Translations under genes and position numbers: made by a program
Notes under the pieces: generated by a model
Seen by the model: only the letters and a program-made list of their open reading frames with translations
Told to the model about the DNA's origin: nothing
The model's database searches: none
Part shown: positions 6,710 through 14,363 of the stretch, piece after piece
How the letters are laid out: every line of letters begins with the position of its first letter
Numbering within the stretch: position 1 is the first letter of the stretch
Origin: an uncultured Eggerthellaceae bacterium
GTDB taxonomy: Bacteria > Actinomycetota > Coriobacteriia > Coriobacteriales > Eggerthellaceae
NCBI GenBank assembly: GCA_910589135.1
Contig: CAJUSL010000002.1
Span: forward strand, 1-28,962
Direction of reading: 5' to 3'
DNA: 28,962 bases

Positions 6710-7150
6710 AGAAGGCCGTTTTGGGCTTTTTTCGATAACTGCGTGAACTAGAGCAACTTTCCTGAACTATAACCGTACATAATCGTACGGAGTGGGAATA
6801 GGGCGAGCAGCGGCGGCGGTGCGAGGCTGCACTCGCTGGCCGCAGCTTCGGTTCGCATAGCGCTGTCCGTCGATGCCGGCCGCAAGGCCTCGGTCCTGCC
6901 CGCAGGGGTGGGCGGTCGGGTTTTTCCGCGGTAGACGGATTCGACGCAAGGGCAACCCCAAGCTTGCATGCCCGGAGCGCCCCGGCATCCAGGCGCGAGG
7001 GCTTGCGGGCCGTTCCTGTTCTTGGACTCCTGCGCTTTGGGCGTCGGCGGCAGTGATGTTGCGCCTCGCGCGTTTTCTCGCGTGTGGACTTTCGCGTCTC
7101 CGCGAACAAGAGGGTGCAGGCGACCCCTCGTGCCAGCTTTTCGCTCCTCC

Positions 7151-7325
7151 GTGGACAAAAATTGCGGTAATCCGCGTTTTTTCGAACGGATGGAGCGAGG
7201 GGCGGCACGGTGCCGGAGGCGAGGTCGCAAGAAGCGCCAGGTAGGGGCTTTGCGGCCAGAGGCGCCGTGCGAGAGGCGGCCGGAAGGCGCCGCGAAAACC
7301 CCGGATTTCCGCAAATTTTGTCCAC
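7151..7325. repeat. 175-bp element with 30-bp imperfect terminal inverted repeats
   Basis: The left end 7151-7180 and the reverse complement of 7296-7325 agree at 27 of 30 positions; both begin GTGGACAAAA and contain TTGCGG and AATCCG. The interior is GC-rich and non-coding. No target-site duplication could be confirmed by eye. This is the architecture of a MITE-like non-autonomous element or of a large structured RNA. Confidence 0.6.
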
Positions 7326-7363
7326 GAGGGCGCCGGATTCTGGCATCGTGCCCCAGAATTGCT

Positions 7364-7417
7364 CCATGCGACCATGCGACCATGCGACCATGCGACCATG
7401 CGACCATGCGACCATGC
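7364..7417. repeat. 8-bp tandem repeat, 6.75 copies
   Basis: The unit CCATGCGA is repeated exactly six times from 7364 to 7411, followed by CCATGC. ATG triplets recur at 7366, 7374, 7382, 7390, 7398, 7406 and 7414. Because 8 is not a multiple of 3, ATG codons rotate through all frames. It is a probable variable-number locus, prone to slippage. Confidence 0.9.
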
Positions 7418-7525
7418 ACCTTGTCGCGCAGTGTGCATTCATCCCGATCTGGGGGCTGCCGTGTCGTCTGCTCGCACCCCGGTCCGAAGATTGCGCTCTG
7501 CCCCGGCATTCGTGCCTGCCCTGCA

Positions 7526-7580
7526 CCCTGCACACCTTGCACCTTGCGTACCTTGCACCCTGCACACCTTGCACCTTGCG
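7526..7580. repeat. 32-bp-period direct repeat built of CACCTTG-type heptads
   Basis: A 23-nt sequence beginning CCCTGCACACCTTGCACC occurs identically at 7526-7548 and 7558-7580. It is itself made of near-repeats of a 7-nt ACCTTGC unit. No gene crosses it convincingly. Confidence 0.8.
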
Positions 7581-7688
7581 GCCGCCTGCCTCAATTTGCC
7601 CTGCATCCTACAGATGGCTTGCGTTCGATTTGCGCCCGGCTTGCGGTAGCGGCTGTGCAAGCAAGGAAGCGCCGCGTCAGCCTTCGAA

Positions 7689-7708
7689 TTATCCTGAAAA
7701 TAGGATAA
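7689..7708. promoter_or_regulatory. Inverted repeat upstream of operon A (possible operator)
   Basis: Perfect 7-bp arms TTATCCT (7689-7695) and AGGATAA (7702-7708) with a 6-nt AT-rich centre, about one helical turn between half-site centres and 290 nt before the first gene. No T-run follows, so an operator is likelier than a terminator. The binding protein is unknown. Confidence 0.4.
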
Positions 7709-7741
7709 ATAACCTTATGTTTCAGTCTTGTAAACACGAAA

Positions 7742-7767
7742 GAACTATGACACTATGACAATAGTTC
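7742..7767. promoter_or_regulatory. Second inverted repeat upstream of operon A
   Basis: GAACTAT (7742-7748) and ATAGTTC (7761-7767) are perfect 7-bp arms around a 12-nt centre that itself repeats CTATGACA. Together with the repeat at 7689 it suggests regulated transcription of the oxidoreductase operon. A -35-like TTGTAA (7728-7733) lies just upstream, but no good -10 is paired with it. Confidence 0.38.
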
Positions 7768-7995
7768 AATAAACCGGTTCGTTCACGATGCGGGAAGGCG
7801 TCGCATGAAGGGGTTGGTTCTATGAGAGCTCGTCTATAACTTCTCCAACATTCACACGTTTGATTCGTGCCTATCGACAGGCCTCTATTCGCGTGCGTTC
7901 GGCAAGCGCATGCGAGTGAAAGCAGGAAGCGGAGCCCAGCGGGACTCCACGGAAACGGGACCTGAGGAAAGTCCCAAGGAGAGAGAGGGGAAAGC

Positions 7996-10419
7996 ATGAA
8001 CAAGGAAGGGAGCTTGACAAGGCGCGCGTTCATCGCGGGCACGGCAGCTCTGGGAGCGGCGGCAGCTGTGGCTGGCACCGCATCGCAGACGCTGGTTGCC
8101 TACGCTGCTGACGACAAGAAAACCGGCGCGACCAGCAGCAACGCCACCGAAATCAAGCACGAATGGTGCCAGATGTGCGGTCCTGCCCGCACGCATTGCT
8201 CTACGCTCTGCCACATCAAGGACGGCCGCTGGACGCATGTGGAGGGCAACCCGAAGGCCGGCAACAACTACGGACGTGGCAGCAAGACGCTGTGCGCCAA
8301 GGGCAACGCAGCCATGAGCGTGCTGTATGCGCCCGATCGCATCCTGTATCCGATGAAGCGCACCGGGGCGAAGGGCGAGGGCAAGTTCGAGCGCACTACC
8401 TGGGACGAGGCGCTGGACAGCATCGCAAAGAAGCTGAAGGAGCAGAAGGACCAGTACGGTGCGAAGTCCTACGGCGTGCTCTCGCCCCAGTTCTACGCGG
8501 TTCTCGGCACCATGGGGCGCCGTTTCCTCAACGTGCACGGCAGCCCGAACTACCTGCACAGCGCCATCTGCAACTCGCAGCGCATGTTCTCGCGCCTGGT
8601 CACGCTGGGCGGCCCGAACCACATGGGCGCCAACGGCACCGACCCCGGCCAGCTGGCCAAGACGAAACTGGCCGTGAACTGGGGCTACAACTCCGAGAAC
8701 TCGGCCATCAACCAGGGCAATCCCACCGCGCGGTTGGATGCCATGGAGAAGGGCATGAAGACCATCGACATCCGTCCCATGCAGGACGCCATGGCCTCGA
8801 AGGCGGACATGTGGGTTCCCGTGCGGCCCGGCACGGACTGCGCGCTTGCGATGGCGGCGTTGAATATCATCATCCAGGATGACCTGTACGACCACGACTT
8901 CGTGGCGAACTGGTGCCACGGCTTCGACCAGCTGGCTGAGCACATGAAGCCCTACACGGCCGAGTGGGCCAGCGAGCACACCGGCGTGCCGGCGTCGCAG
9001 ATCACCGAAATGGCGCATATGATGGGCACCATCAAGCCCATGGGCATCTACATCGGAAACGGCATCGGCGACCAGCAGAACGACGGCCATTGGACCGTGG
9101 CCTGCGCCAGCCTCATCGAAGCCATCACCGGCAACCTGGGCATCGCCGGCGGCGGCAGCGCCTCCATGGTGCCCCCGAAGCCGCTCATCAAGACGAACTC
9201 CATCGACATCCTCACCGACCGCCTCCCCAAGACCGAGGAGGACGAGAAGAACGGCTACATGGCCGGCGTGTCCGACCTCGTCGGTCCTGAGACCCCGCGT
9301 TGGTTCCAGACCATGAAGACCCAGGAGTCCGGCCCGACCACCGCATACTTCAAGGGCATCAACTCCATCCTCACCGGCGAGCCGTACCCTCTGCGCTGCA
9401 TCTTCGGCCAGTCGTCGAACCCGCTTTCGGCCACGCGCCAGCCCAAGAAGGTGGAGGAGGCGCTGAAGAAGCTCGACTTCTACGTGGTCATGGACACCCA
9501 GTGGAACTCCTCCTGCGACTATGCCGACTACGTGCTGCCGGCGGCCACGAACTACGAGACCAGCCACCAGTTCGGCACGAAGAACAGCCCGGCCGGCACG
9601 TTCATCGCCATCAACCAGGGCATTCAGGAGCCCATGGGCGAGTCCCGCTCCGACTGGCAGTACTACCTCGACCTGGCCCAGAAGATGGGCTACGGCGACG
9701 ACTTCTGGAACGGCGACATGGACGCCTGCCTGCGCGAGCAGCTTGATGGCTCAGGCATCGACCTCGACGAGTTGCGCGCCGCCAACGACGGCATCTTCGT
9801 GGAGCGCACCGATGGCGCGAAGGCGACCGAGCCTGCCTACCAGGACTACGCCAAGATGTTCGAGGCGCTGCCCCACGGCAAGGTGCAGTGCTACAACGAG
9901 TGGATCGGCAACAAGCCGAACTGCGACGACACGGGCACGATATCCCCGCTGCCCGTGTACAACGGTCCTGCGGAAAGCGTCGCCGGCACGCCCGAAATCG
10001 CGAAGGACTACCCGCTCGTCTTCTCAGACGTCCATGCATATCGCCTGTGCAACCACAGCTACTACGTCGACGTGCCCTACCTGCGCGAGCTGCAGCCTTA
10101 CCCGTGGGTGAAGATGAATCCCGCCACCGCCGAGAAGTACGGCATCAAGGACGGCGACTGGGTGAAGGTTGAAAGCCCCCACGGCTGGGTGAAGCTGGTC
10201 GCCCGCACCATGGAGGGCATCGCCCCCGACGTGCTGATGAGCCGCCGCGGCTGGTGGCAGAAATGCGACGAGCTCGACCTGCCCGGCTACGGCCATGGAG
10301 ACGGCGGCAGCGAGGTGAACGTGCTCTACGACAGCGACCCGGCGCATTTCGACCCGTTCAATTCCGCCATGTCCAAGCAGACGCTGGTTAAGATCAGCAA
10401 AACCGAGGAGGCCAAGTAA
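7996..10419 (+). CDS. Tat-exported molybdopterin (DMSO reductase family) catalytic subunit
   Basis: An 807-residue catalytic subunit that would carry Mo-bis-MGD and one [4Fe-4S] cluster outside the membrane. The N-terminus has a Tat signal (LTRRAFIAGTAALGAAAAV, ending near VAYA at 37). The cluster motif is C58-x2-C61-x6-C68-x31-C100; the x6 spacing differs from the usual x3. C192 in HSAICNSQR is the probable Mo ligand by position. The C-terminal cofactor-binding domain (about 670-807) is complete. It begins a four-gene operon with Fe-S, NrfD and TorD proteins, the layout of Eggerthella-type respiratory reductases. The electron acceptor cannot be read from sequence. AGGGG at 7986-7990 precedes the start. 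Confidence 0.93.
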   Translation: MNKEGSLTRRAFIAGTAALGAAAAVAGTASQTLVAYAADDKKTGATSSNATEIKHEWCQMCGPARTHCSTLCHIKDGRWTHVEGNPKAGNNYGRGSKTLCAKGNAAMSVLYAPDRILYPMKRTGAKGEGKFERTTWDEALDSIAKKLKEQKDQYGAKSYGVLSPQFYAVLGTMGRRFLNVHGSPNYLHSAICNSQRMFSRLVTLGGPNHMGANGTDPGQLAKTKLAVNWGYNSENSAINQGNPTARLDAMEKGMKTIDIRPMQDAMASKADMWVPVRPGTDCALAMAALNIIIQDDLYDHDFVANWCHGFDQLAEHMKPYTAEWASEHTGVPASQITEMAHMMGTIKPMGIYIGNGIGDQQNDGHWTVACASLIEAITGNLGIAGGGSASMVPPKPLIKTNSIDILTDRLPKTEEDEKNGYMAGVSDLVGPETPRWFQTMKTQESGPTTAYFKGINSILTGEPYPLRCIFGQSSNPLSATRQPKKVEEALKKLDFYVVMDTQWNSSCDYADYVLPAATNYETSHQFGTKNSPAGTFIAINQGIQEPMGESRSDWQYYLDLAQKMGYGDDFWNGDMDACLREQLDGSGIDLDELRAANDGIFVERTDGAKATEPAYQDYAKMFEALPHGKVQCYNEWIGNKPNCDDTGTISPLPVYNGPAESVAGTPEIAKDYPLVFSDVHAYRLCNHSYYVDVPYLRELQPYPWVKMNPATAEKYGIKDGDWVKVESPHGWVKLVARTMEGIAPDVLMSRRGWWQKCDELDLPGYGHGDGGSEVNVLYDSDPAHFDPFNSAMSKQTLVKISKTEEAK

Positions 10420-10421
10420 TC

Positions 10422-10955
10422 ATGGGAAAGCAATACGGCTTTTACGCTGACACCAGCCGCTGCATCAAGTGCTGGGCGTGCGAGGTCGCATGCAAGCAGT
10501 GGAACGGCATCGAGCCCGGCACCATCGCGCGCCGCAAGGTGCACGAGGTGGACAGCGGCAAGTTCCCCGACACGCACCGCACCTTCGTGTCCATGTCCTG
10601 CATGCACTGCGAGAAGCCCGCATGCAAGGAGGTGTGTCCCACCGGCGCCATCTCGAAGCGCGAAGAGGACGGCATCGTGACCGTTGACAAGGACAAGTGC
10701 ATCGGCTGCCACTACTGCTTCTTCGCCTGCCCGTTCGGCGTGCCCGAGTACACCGACGCCGGCATGGACAAGTGCGACGCATGCCTGGGCAACGGCGTCA
10801 AGATCGACGAGGGCGAAATGCCGCACTGCGTGGCGACCTGCCCCACCAAGGCGTTGCACTTCGGCCCCATGGACGAGCTGCGCAAGATGCAGTCGGAGAA
10901 GGTCGCGAAGGAAGTAGTGTCCGGTTCGAGCAAGCCTTCGTTCGTAGCATCGTAG
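10422..10955 (+). CDS. Four-cluster ferredoxin-type electron transfer subunit
   Basis: A 177-residue DmsB/PsrB-like subunit that passes electrons between the membrane anchor and the catalytic subunit. Sixteen cysteines form four [4Fe-4S] sites: RCIKCWACEVACKQ (C14, C17, C20, C24), SCMHCEKPACKEVCPTG, KCIGCHYCFFACPFG, and KCDACLGN ... HCVATCPTKA. It has no signal of its own, so it is probably exported with the Tat-borne catalytic subunit, as is known for the family. It starts two bases after the upstream stop, so the two are tightly coupled. The C-terminus (150-177) is a short variable tail. Confidence 0.94.
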   Translation: MGKQYGFYADTSRCIKCWACEVACKQWNGIEPGTIARRKVHEVDSGKFPDTHRTFVSMSCMHCEKPACKEVCPTGAISKREEDGIVTVDKDKCIGCHYCFFACPFGVPEYTDAGMDKCDACLGNGVKIDEGEMPHCVATCPTKALHFGPMDELRKMQSEKVAKEVVSGSSKPSFVAS

Positions 10956-11016
10956 GGCGATGCGCGGGCGTCGCGCATCGTGCGTGGCGCCCAGACGCGA
11001 AGAAAGGAGGCATATC

Positions 11017-11997
11017 GTGGTTGAGTTGCAAGATACCTGGAGCTGGCTGCCTGCGATCTACCTGTTCCTCGGCGGCCTGTCGGCGGGCGCGTTTCTGACG
11101 ACGGCCTTCGTGAAGCTGGCCCGTCCGGGCCGGTTCGAGAAGACGGTGACCGGCGGCATGTGGATCACCGTGGGCGCGTTGGCCATCGGGCTGTTCTCGC
11201 TGATCGCCGAGGTCGAGAAGCCCCTGCAGGCCATGTGGGTCTTCGGGAGCTTCGTGAACCCCACGTCGTGGATGACCATCGGCGCGTGGCTTCTGCTGGT
11301 GGCGTTCATCGTGTTTTTGCTGAGCGCGCTCGTGGCCACCAAGCCCGTGGCGGAGTGGCTGTCGGGGTCGTGGAAGTGGTTCGGCGCGCATCGCGAGACG
11401 GTGGGCAAGGTCCTGGCCGTCGTCGGCATCCCGCTGGCGGTCGGCGTGGCGGTGTACACCGGCATACTGCTGGGCGCCGCGGGGTCCATCCCCTTGTGGG
11501 ACACCTGGCTGCTGCCGGCGCTGTTCACCGTGTCGGCGTTCGACACGGGACTGGCGGCGGTGCTGATCCTGGCGACCTTCGTGGAGCGTGACGAGGCCTT
11601 CGAACCCATCCGCTCGCTTCTTGAGAAGGTGGTGGTCGCCCTGGTGGTGCTGGAAGGCATCGTGCTGGTGGCGTTCGTGTCCACCATGCAGGGTGCCGGA
11701 ACGAACGAGGCGACCTCGGTGGGCATCCTCACCGAAGGTGCCCTGAGCGTGCAGTTCTGGCTGCTGGTGGTCGTCGTGGGCCTGGTGGTTCCGCTGGTGG
11801 CGGCCGTGGTCCAGCTGCTGGTTGCGCGCCGGCGCGTCGACAAGGCCGTCACCACGGCGCTGCCCGTGGCCGGGGGCGCGTGCGCGCTGGTGGGCGGCTT
11901 CACGCTGCGCTTCGTGGTGCTGGCGGCGGGCCTGCACGCCGCGCTGGTGAGCCCCGTGGCGCTCGAGGCGGCGCAGGGCATCAGCATGTTCCTGTAG
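11017..11997 (+). CDS. NrfD/PsrC-type quinol-oxidising membrane anchor
   Basis: A 326-residue integral membrane protein with about eight to nine hydrophobic helices. The GTG at 11017 is chosen because AAAGGAGG (11003-11010) sits six bases upstream; the longer in-frame extension is charged and lacks such a site. The N-terminus WSWLPAIYLFLGGLSAGAFLTTAFV is the typical first helix of NrfD/PsrC proteins. TGILLGAAGSIPLWDTWLLPALF is another family-typical segment, where menaquinol binding occurs in PsrC. It would link the quinone pool to the Fe-S subunit encoded upstream. Confidence 0.92.
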   Translation: MVELQDTWSWLPAIYLFLGGLSAGAFLTTAFVKLARPGRFEKTVTGGMWITVGALAIGLFSLIAEVEKPLQAMWVFGSFVNPTSWMTIGAWLLLVAFIVFLLSALVATKPVAEWLSGSWKWFGAHRETVGKVLAVVGIPLAVGVAVYTGILLGAAGSIPLWDTWLLPALFTVSAFDTGLAAVLILATFVERDEAFEPIRSLLEKVVVALVVLEGIVLVAFVSTMQGAGTNEATSVGILTEGALSVQFWLLVVVVGLVVPLVAAVVQLLVARRRVDKAVTTALPVAGGACALVGGFTLRFVVLAAGLHAALVSPVALEAAQGISMFL

Positions 11998-12038
11998 CAT
12001 AGGCGCAAGACATTCGAACCGAAACGAGGGGAGCGACG

Positions 12039-12668
12039 ATGACGGATGCGGTCTGCACGGAAGGTGCGTCTCTGGCAAAGGACAGGATGCTCACTTATCA
12101 GTTCCTGTCGTCGCTTCTCTTCACCGAGCCGACGGTCGACGTCCTCGCTGGGCTCAAGTCCTCTCCCTCCCTTCCAGGGAAGCTCGGGGAATACCTCTCC
12201 GAGCTTCCCGGCGAGGGACTCGAGCAGGCCCGCGCCGATGTCGCTGCCGACTTCGCGGCGCTGTTCCTGGGCATGTCGGCCGATCCGGTCGCACCGTACG
12301 AGTCGGTGTACACCAGCGAGGAGCACCTGCTGATGCAGGACGCCCGCGACGAGGTGCTTGCCGCCTACCGCGAGTGCGGGTTCCAGCAGGCCGACGGGGT
12401 GCGCCTTCCCGAAGATCACGCGGCCACGGAACTGGAGTTCATGGCACGGCTGTGCGAGCGAGAGATGATGGGCCTTCAGGAGGGCGACGCCGTGGCGGTG
12501 GGGATGTCGCGTGCGTCGCAGACCGCCTTCCTGAAGGACCACCTGATGACATGGCTGCCGCAGTTCTGCGACGACGTGCAAGCGCGTGCGAAGACGGGGT
12601 TCTATGCAGGCGTGGCCGAAATGCTGTGTCAGGTGCTGGACGCCGAGGCCGAGGAGCTGGGGGCGTAG
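12039..12668 (+). CDS. TorD/DmsD-type maturation chaperone
   Basis: A 209-residue cytosolic, all-helical chaperone of the TorD family, which binds the Tat signal of Mo enzymes and holds them back until cofactor is inserted. Family marks are FAALFLGMSADPVAPYESVY (about 70-90), PEDHAATELEFMARL (the P-D-H-x3-E-L-E-F motif) and FLKDHLMTWLPQF. It closes operon A, 41 nt after the anchor gene, so its most likely client is the catalytic subunit at 7996. GAGGGGAGCG precedes the ATG. Confidence 0.92.
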   Translation: MTDAVCTEGASLAKDRMLTYQFLSSLLFTEPTVDVLAGLKSSPSLPGKLGEYLSELPGEGLEQARADVAADFAALFLGMSADPVAPYESVYTSEEHLLMQDARDEVLAAYRECGFQQADGVRLPEDHAATELEFMARLCEREMMGLQEGDAVAVGMSRASQTAFLKDHLMTWLPQFCDDVQARAKTGFYAGVAEMLCQVLDAEAEELGA

Positions 12669-12735
12669 GGCCGTGGAAGGCGTCGCGACAGCCATCCCCG
12701 TCCTGCCGTTCGGCTACGGCCCGGCGGCGCATCAT

Positions 12736-12765
12736 GTGACAACGGGCAGGGGAAGCGGGTATCAT
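12736..12765 (+). promoter_or_regulatory. Predicted promoter of the GntR-slipin genes
   Basis: GTGACA (12736-12741, one base from TTGACA), an 18-nt spacer and TATCAT (12760-12765). The start would fall near 12772, inside a short direct repeat CATGGTCATGGTC (12764-12776), a possible autorepression site for the YtrA-type regulator. Confidence 0.5.
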
Positions 12766-12813
12766 GGTCATGGTCCGACCGCTCTTCTGAACGAGACGGA
12801 GGGTACAGCCCCC

Positions 12814-13212
12814 GTGAGCCCCGACAATCCCATCGACAGGATATACATAGATGCCGAGAGCGGCATCCCCCTTTGGCTGCAGCTGCGGAACCGCCTGGTC
12901 TTCCTCATCGCGTCCGGCAGGTACGCGCCGGGCGACAAGCTTCCCACCGTTCGCGAGCTGGCCGTCGAGCTGGGCGTGAACTACAACACCGTCAGCAAGG
13001 TCTACCAGGACATCGAGCGCGACGGCTACATCGTGTCCAAGCGCGGCAAGGGCACGTTCGTGTCCGAGCGCGCAGGCGAGCATGCCGACGCCGACCTGGA
13101 CGAGGTGGACGCCTTGGTGGACGACTTCATACGGCAGTGCATCGAGCTGGGCGTTCCCGTCGAGGAGATCGGTGCGCTGGTGAGCAGCCGCGTAGAGGCC
13201 CAGAAGGGATAG
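12814..13212 (+). CDS. GntR-family repressor, YtrA subfamily
   Basis: A 132-residue regulator if started at the GTG at 12814, preceded by GGAGGG at 12798-12803; 132 residues suits the short YtrA subfamily, while the longer in-frame extension runs through the preceding gene and promoter. Residues 10-85 form the winged helix: IDAESGIPLWLQLRNRLVF, then KLPTVRELAVELGVNYNTV with the recognition helix, and the wing VSKRGKGTFV. The tail (88-132) is a short acidic helical dimerisation segment with no ligand domain. YtrA-type repressors usually sit in front of ABC-transporter genes and respond to envelope stress or peptide antibiotics. Here the next gene, 25 nt away, is a slipin instead. Confidence 0.88.
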   Translation: MSPDNPIDRIYIDAESGIPLWLQLRNRLVFLIASGRYAPGDKLPTVRELAVELGVNYNTVSKVYQDIERDGYIVSKRGKGTFVSERAGEHADADLDEVDALVDDFIRQCIELGVPVEEIGALVSSRVEAQKG

Positions 13213-13237
13213 CGGGCAAGAGAGGGGCGTATCTGGG

Positions 13238-14155
13238 ATGGGTGTGTTCAAACGCGACGGCGCCGCCGAGTCGGCGTCTTCCAAGCCTACGTCGCATTCC
13301 GTGGCAAGCACCGAGATCGTGTCGAACGACGCGTCGCGCGGCGGCGTGTACTTGTTCGCCATCTGCATGTTCTGCGTGGGCTTCCTTGTGGTGTTCCTCG
13401 CCACGATGGCCTTCATGTCGCCGCTTACGGTGGCGCTTGGCGTGGTTGCCGGCTTCCTTTTGGCCTGCACGCTGCGCGTGGCGCCGCACTGGGAGCGCGC
13501 AGTCATCCTGCGTCTGGGCAAGTTCCACCGCCTGGGCGGTCCGGGCGTGTACCTGTGCATCCCGTTTGTCGACCACGTCACCGTGCACGTCGACCTGCGC
13601 ATCCGCACGGCGTCGTTCTCGGCCGAGGCGGCGCTGACCGCCGACCTGGTGCCGGTGGACGTCGACGCCATCCTGTTCTGGATGGTGTGGGACCCGAAGA
13701 AGGCGTGCTTCGAGGTGGAGAACTATCCGAAGGCCGTGCTGCGCTCGGCGCAGACCGCCATGCGCGACGTGATCGGCCAGCTGAACCTGGCCGACGTGTC
13801 CATGCGCCGCAAGCAGATCGACCACGAGCTCGAGGAGGCGCTCGGCGAGAAGTGCGAGCAGTGGGGCATCACCGTCATGTCGGTGGAGATCCGCGACATC
13901 ATGATTCCTCCCGAGCTGCAGAATGCCCTCTCGAAGGAGGCGCAGGCCGAACGCGAGCGCAACGCGCGCCTGTTGCTCGCCGAGGTCGAGAAGGACATCT
14001 CCGAGATGTTCGTCGAGGCCGCCGACGTCTACGCGCGCAACCCCAACGCCATGAAGCTGCGTGCCATGAACCTGGCATATGAGGGCGCGAAGGACTCGCG
14101 CGGGTTCGTGCTGGCGCCCAGCGGCCTTGCCAACGCCTTCGACGTGCACCCCTAG
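13238..14155 (+). CDS. Slipin (stomatin-like SPFH protein)
   Basis: A 305-residue membrane-bound SPFH protein. After a polar N-terminus come two hydrophobic segments (about 37-57 and 61-79), then the slipin/band-7 domain (about 82-250) with ERAVILRLGKFHRLGGPGVYL and PVDVDAILFWMVWDPKKACFEVENY, both standard for bacterial slipins. The C-terminal part (about 225-260, ALSKEAQAERERNARLLLAE) is the usual coiled coil for oligomerisation. Slipins form ring or cage assemblies in the membrane; many pair with an NfeD protease, but none lies next to this gene. It is co-oriented with the YtrA-type repressor and probably controlled by it. Confidence 0.92.
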   Translation: MGVFKRDGAAESASSKPTSHSVASTEIVSNDASRGGVYLFAICMFCVGFLVVFLATMAFMSPLTVALGVVAGFLLACTLRVAPHWERAVILRLGKFHRLGGPGVYLCIPFVDHVTVHVDLRIRTASFSAEAALTADLVPVDVDAILFWMVWDPKKACFEVENYPKAVLRSAQTAMRDVIGQLNLADVSMRRKQIDHELEEALGEKCEQWGITVMSVEIRDIMIPPELQNALSKEAQAERERNARLLLAEVEKDISEMFVEAADVYARNPNAMKLRAMNLAYEGAKDSRGFVLAPSGLANAFDVHP

Positions 14156-14363
14156 CGGCGCCGGAAGGCCCACGGTCGGAACGGTTTCCCTACGGACGGG
14201 AAACAATGGCGCGGTGCGCGCCCTGCTGTCGTCTTCGTTCCCGGTACCCTATCCAAGACATGACGCGCGGCGCGCGGTCGCCGCAGCGGCCGATGCCGCG
14301 GCGCGATGGCCGGGACACAGCGGTTCCGCGAGGAGCGCGAAGAGGCAGCAGGGAGGCGATTGC

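Larger units (their letters stand above)
6451..7995. other. 1.5-kb gene desert with many repeats
   Basis: No frame here has a ribosome binding site plus believable protein composition. The long overlapping frames on both strands come from high GC content and the 8-bp repeat, which stays open in every frame. Composition changes near 6780 from AT-rich island to GC-rich chromosome. Contents: terminator (6482-6526), a hairpin bracketed by GGGGACAA-type arms (6638-6709), an inverted repeat CCGTAC/GTACGG (6773-6790), a hairpin TTCGCG/CGCGAA (7091-7106), a 175-bp element with inverted ends (7151-7325), two tandem repeats (7364-7417, 7526-7580), and two inverted repeats likely belonging to the control region of the next operon. 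Confidence 0.7.

Noticed and set aside
7364..7580. CRISPR array
   Set aside because: The units are 7-8 bp tandem repeats without spacers, and no cas genes are present.
6672..7708. Long overlapping open frames on both strands (up to 300 residues)
   Set aside because: They are rich in Arg, Pro, Ala and Cys, lack ribosome binding sites, span the 8-bp and heptad repeats and the inverted-end element, and overlap each other. They are best explained by high GC content.
7885..9567. 560-residue minus-strand frame
   Set aside because: It is antisense to the Mo catalytic gene, His/Val/Gly/Arg-rich and without recognisable domains; a mirror frame of high-GC coding DNA.
14184..14204. GTTTCCC/GGGAAAC hairpin as slipin terminator
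   Set aside because: No T-run follows; kept only as a note under the lipoprotein gene.
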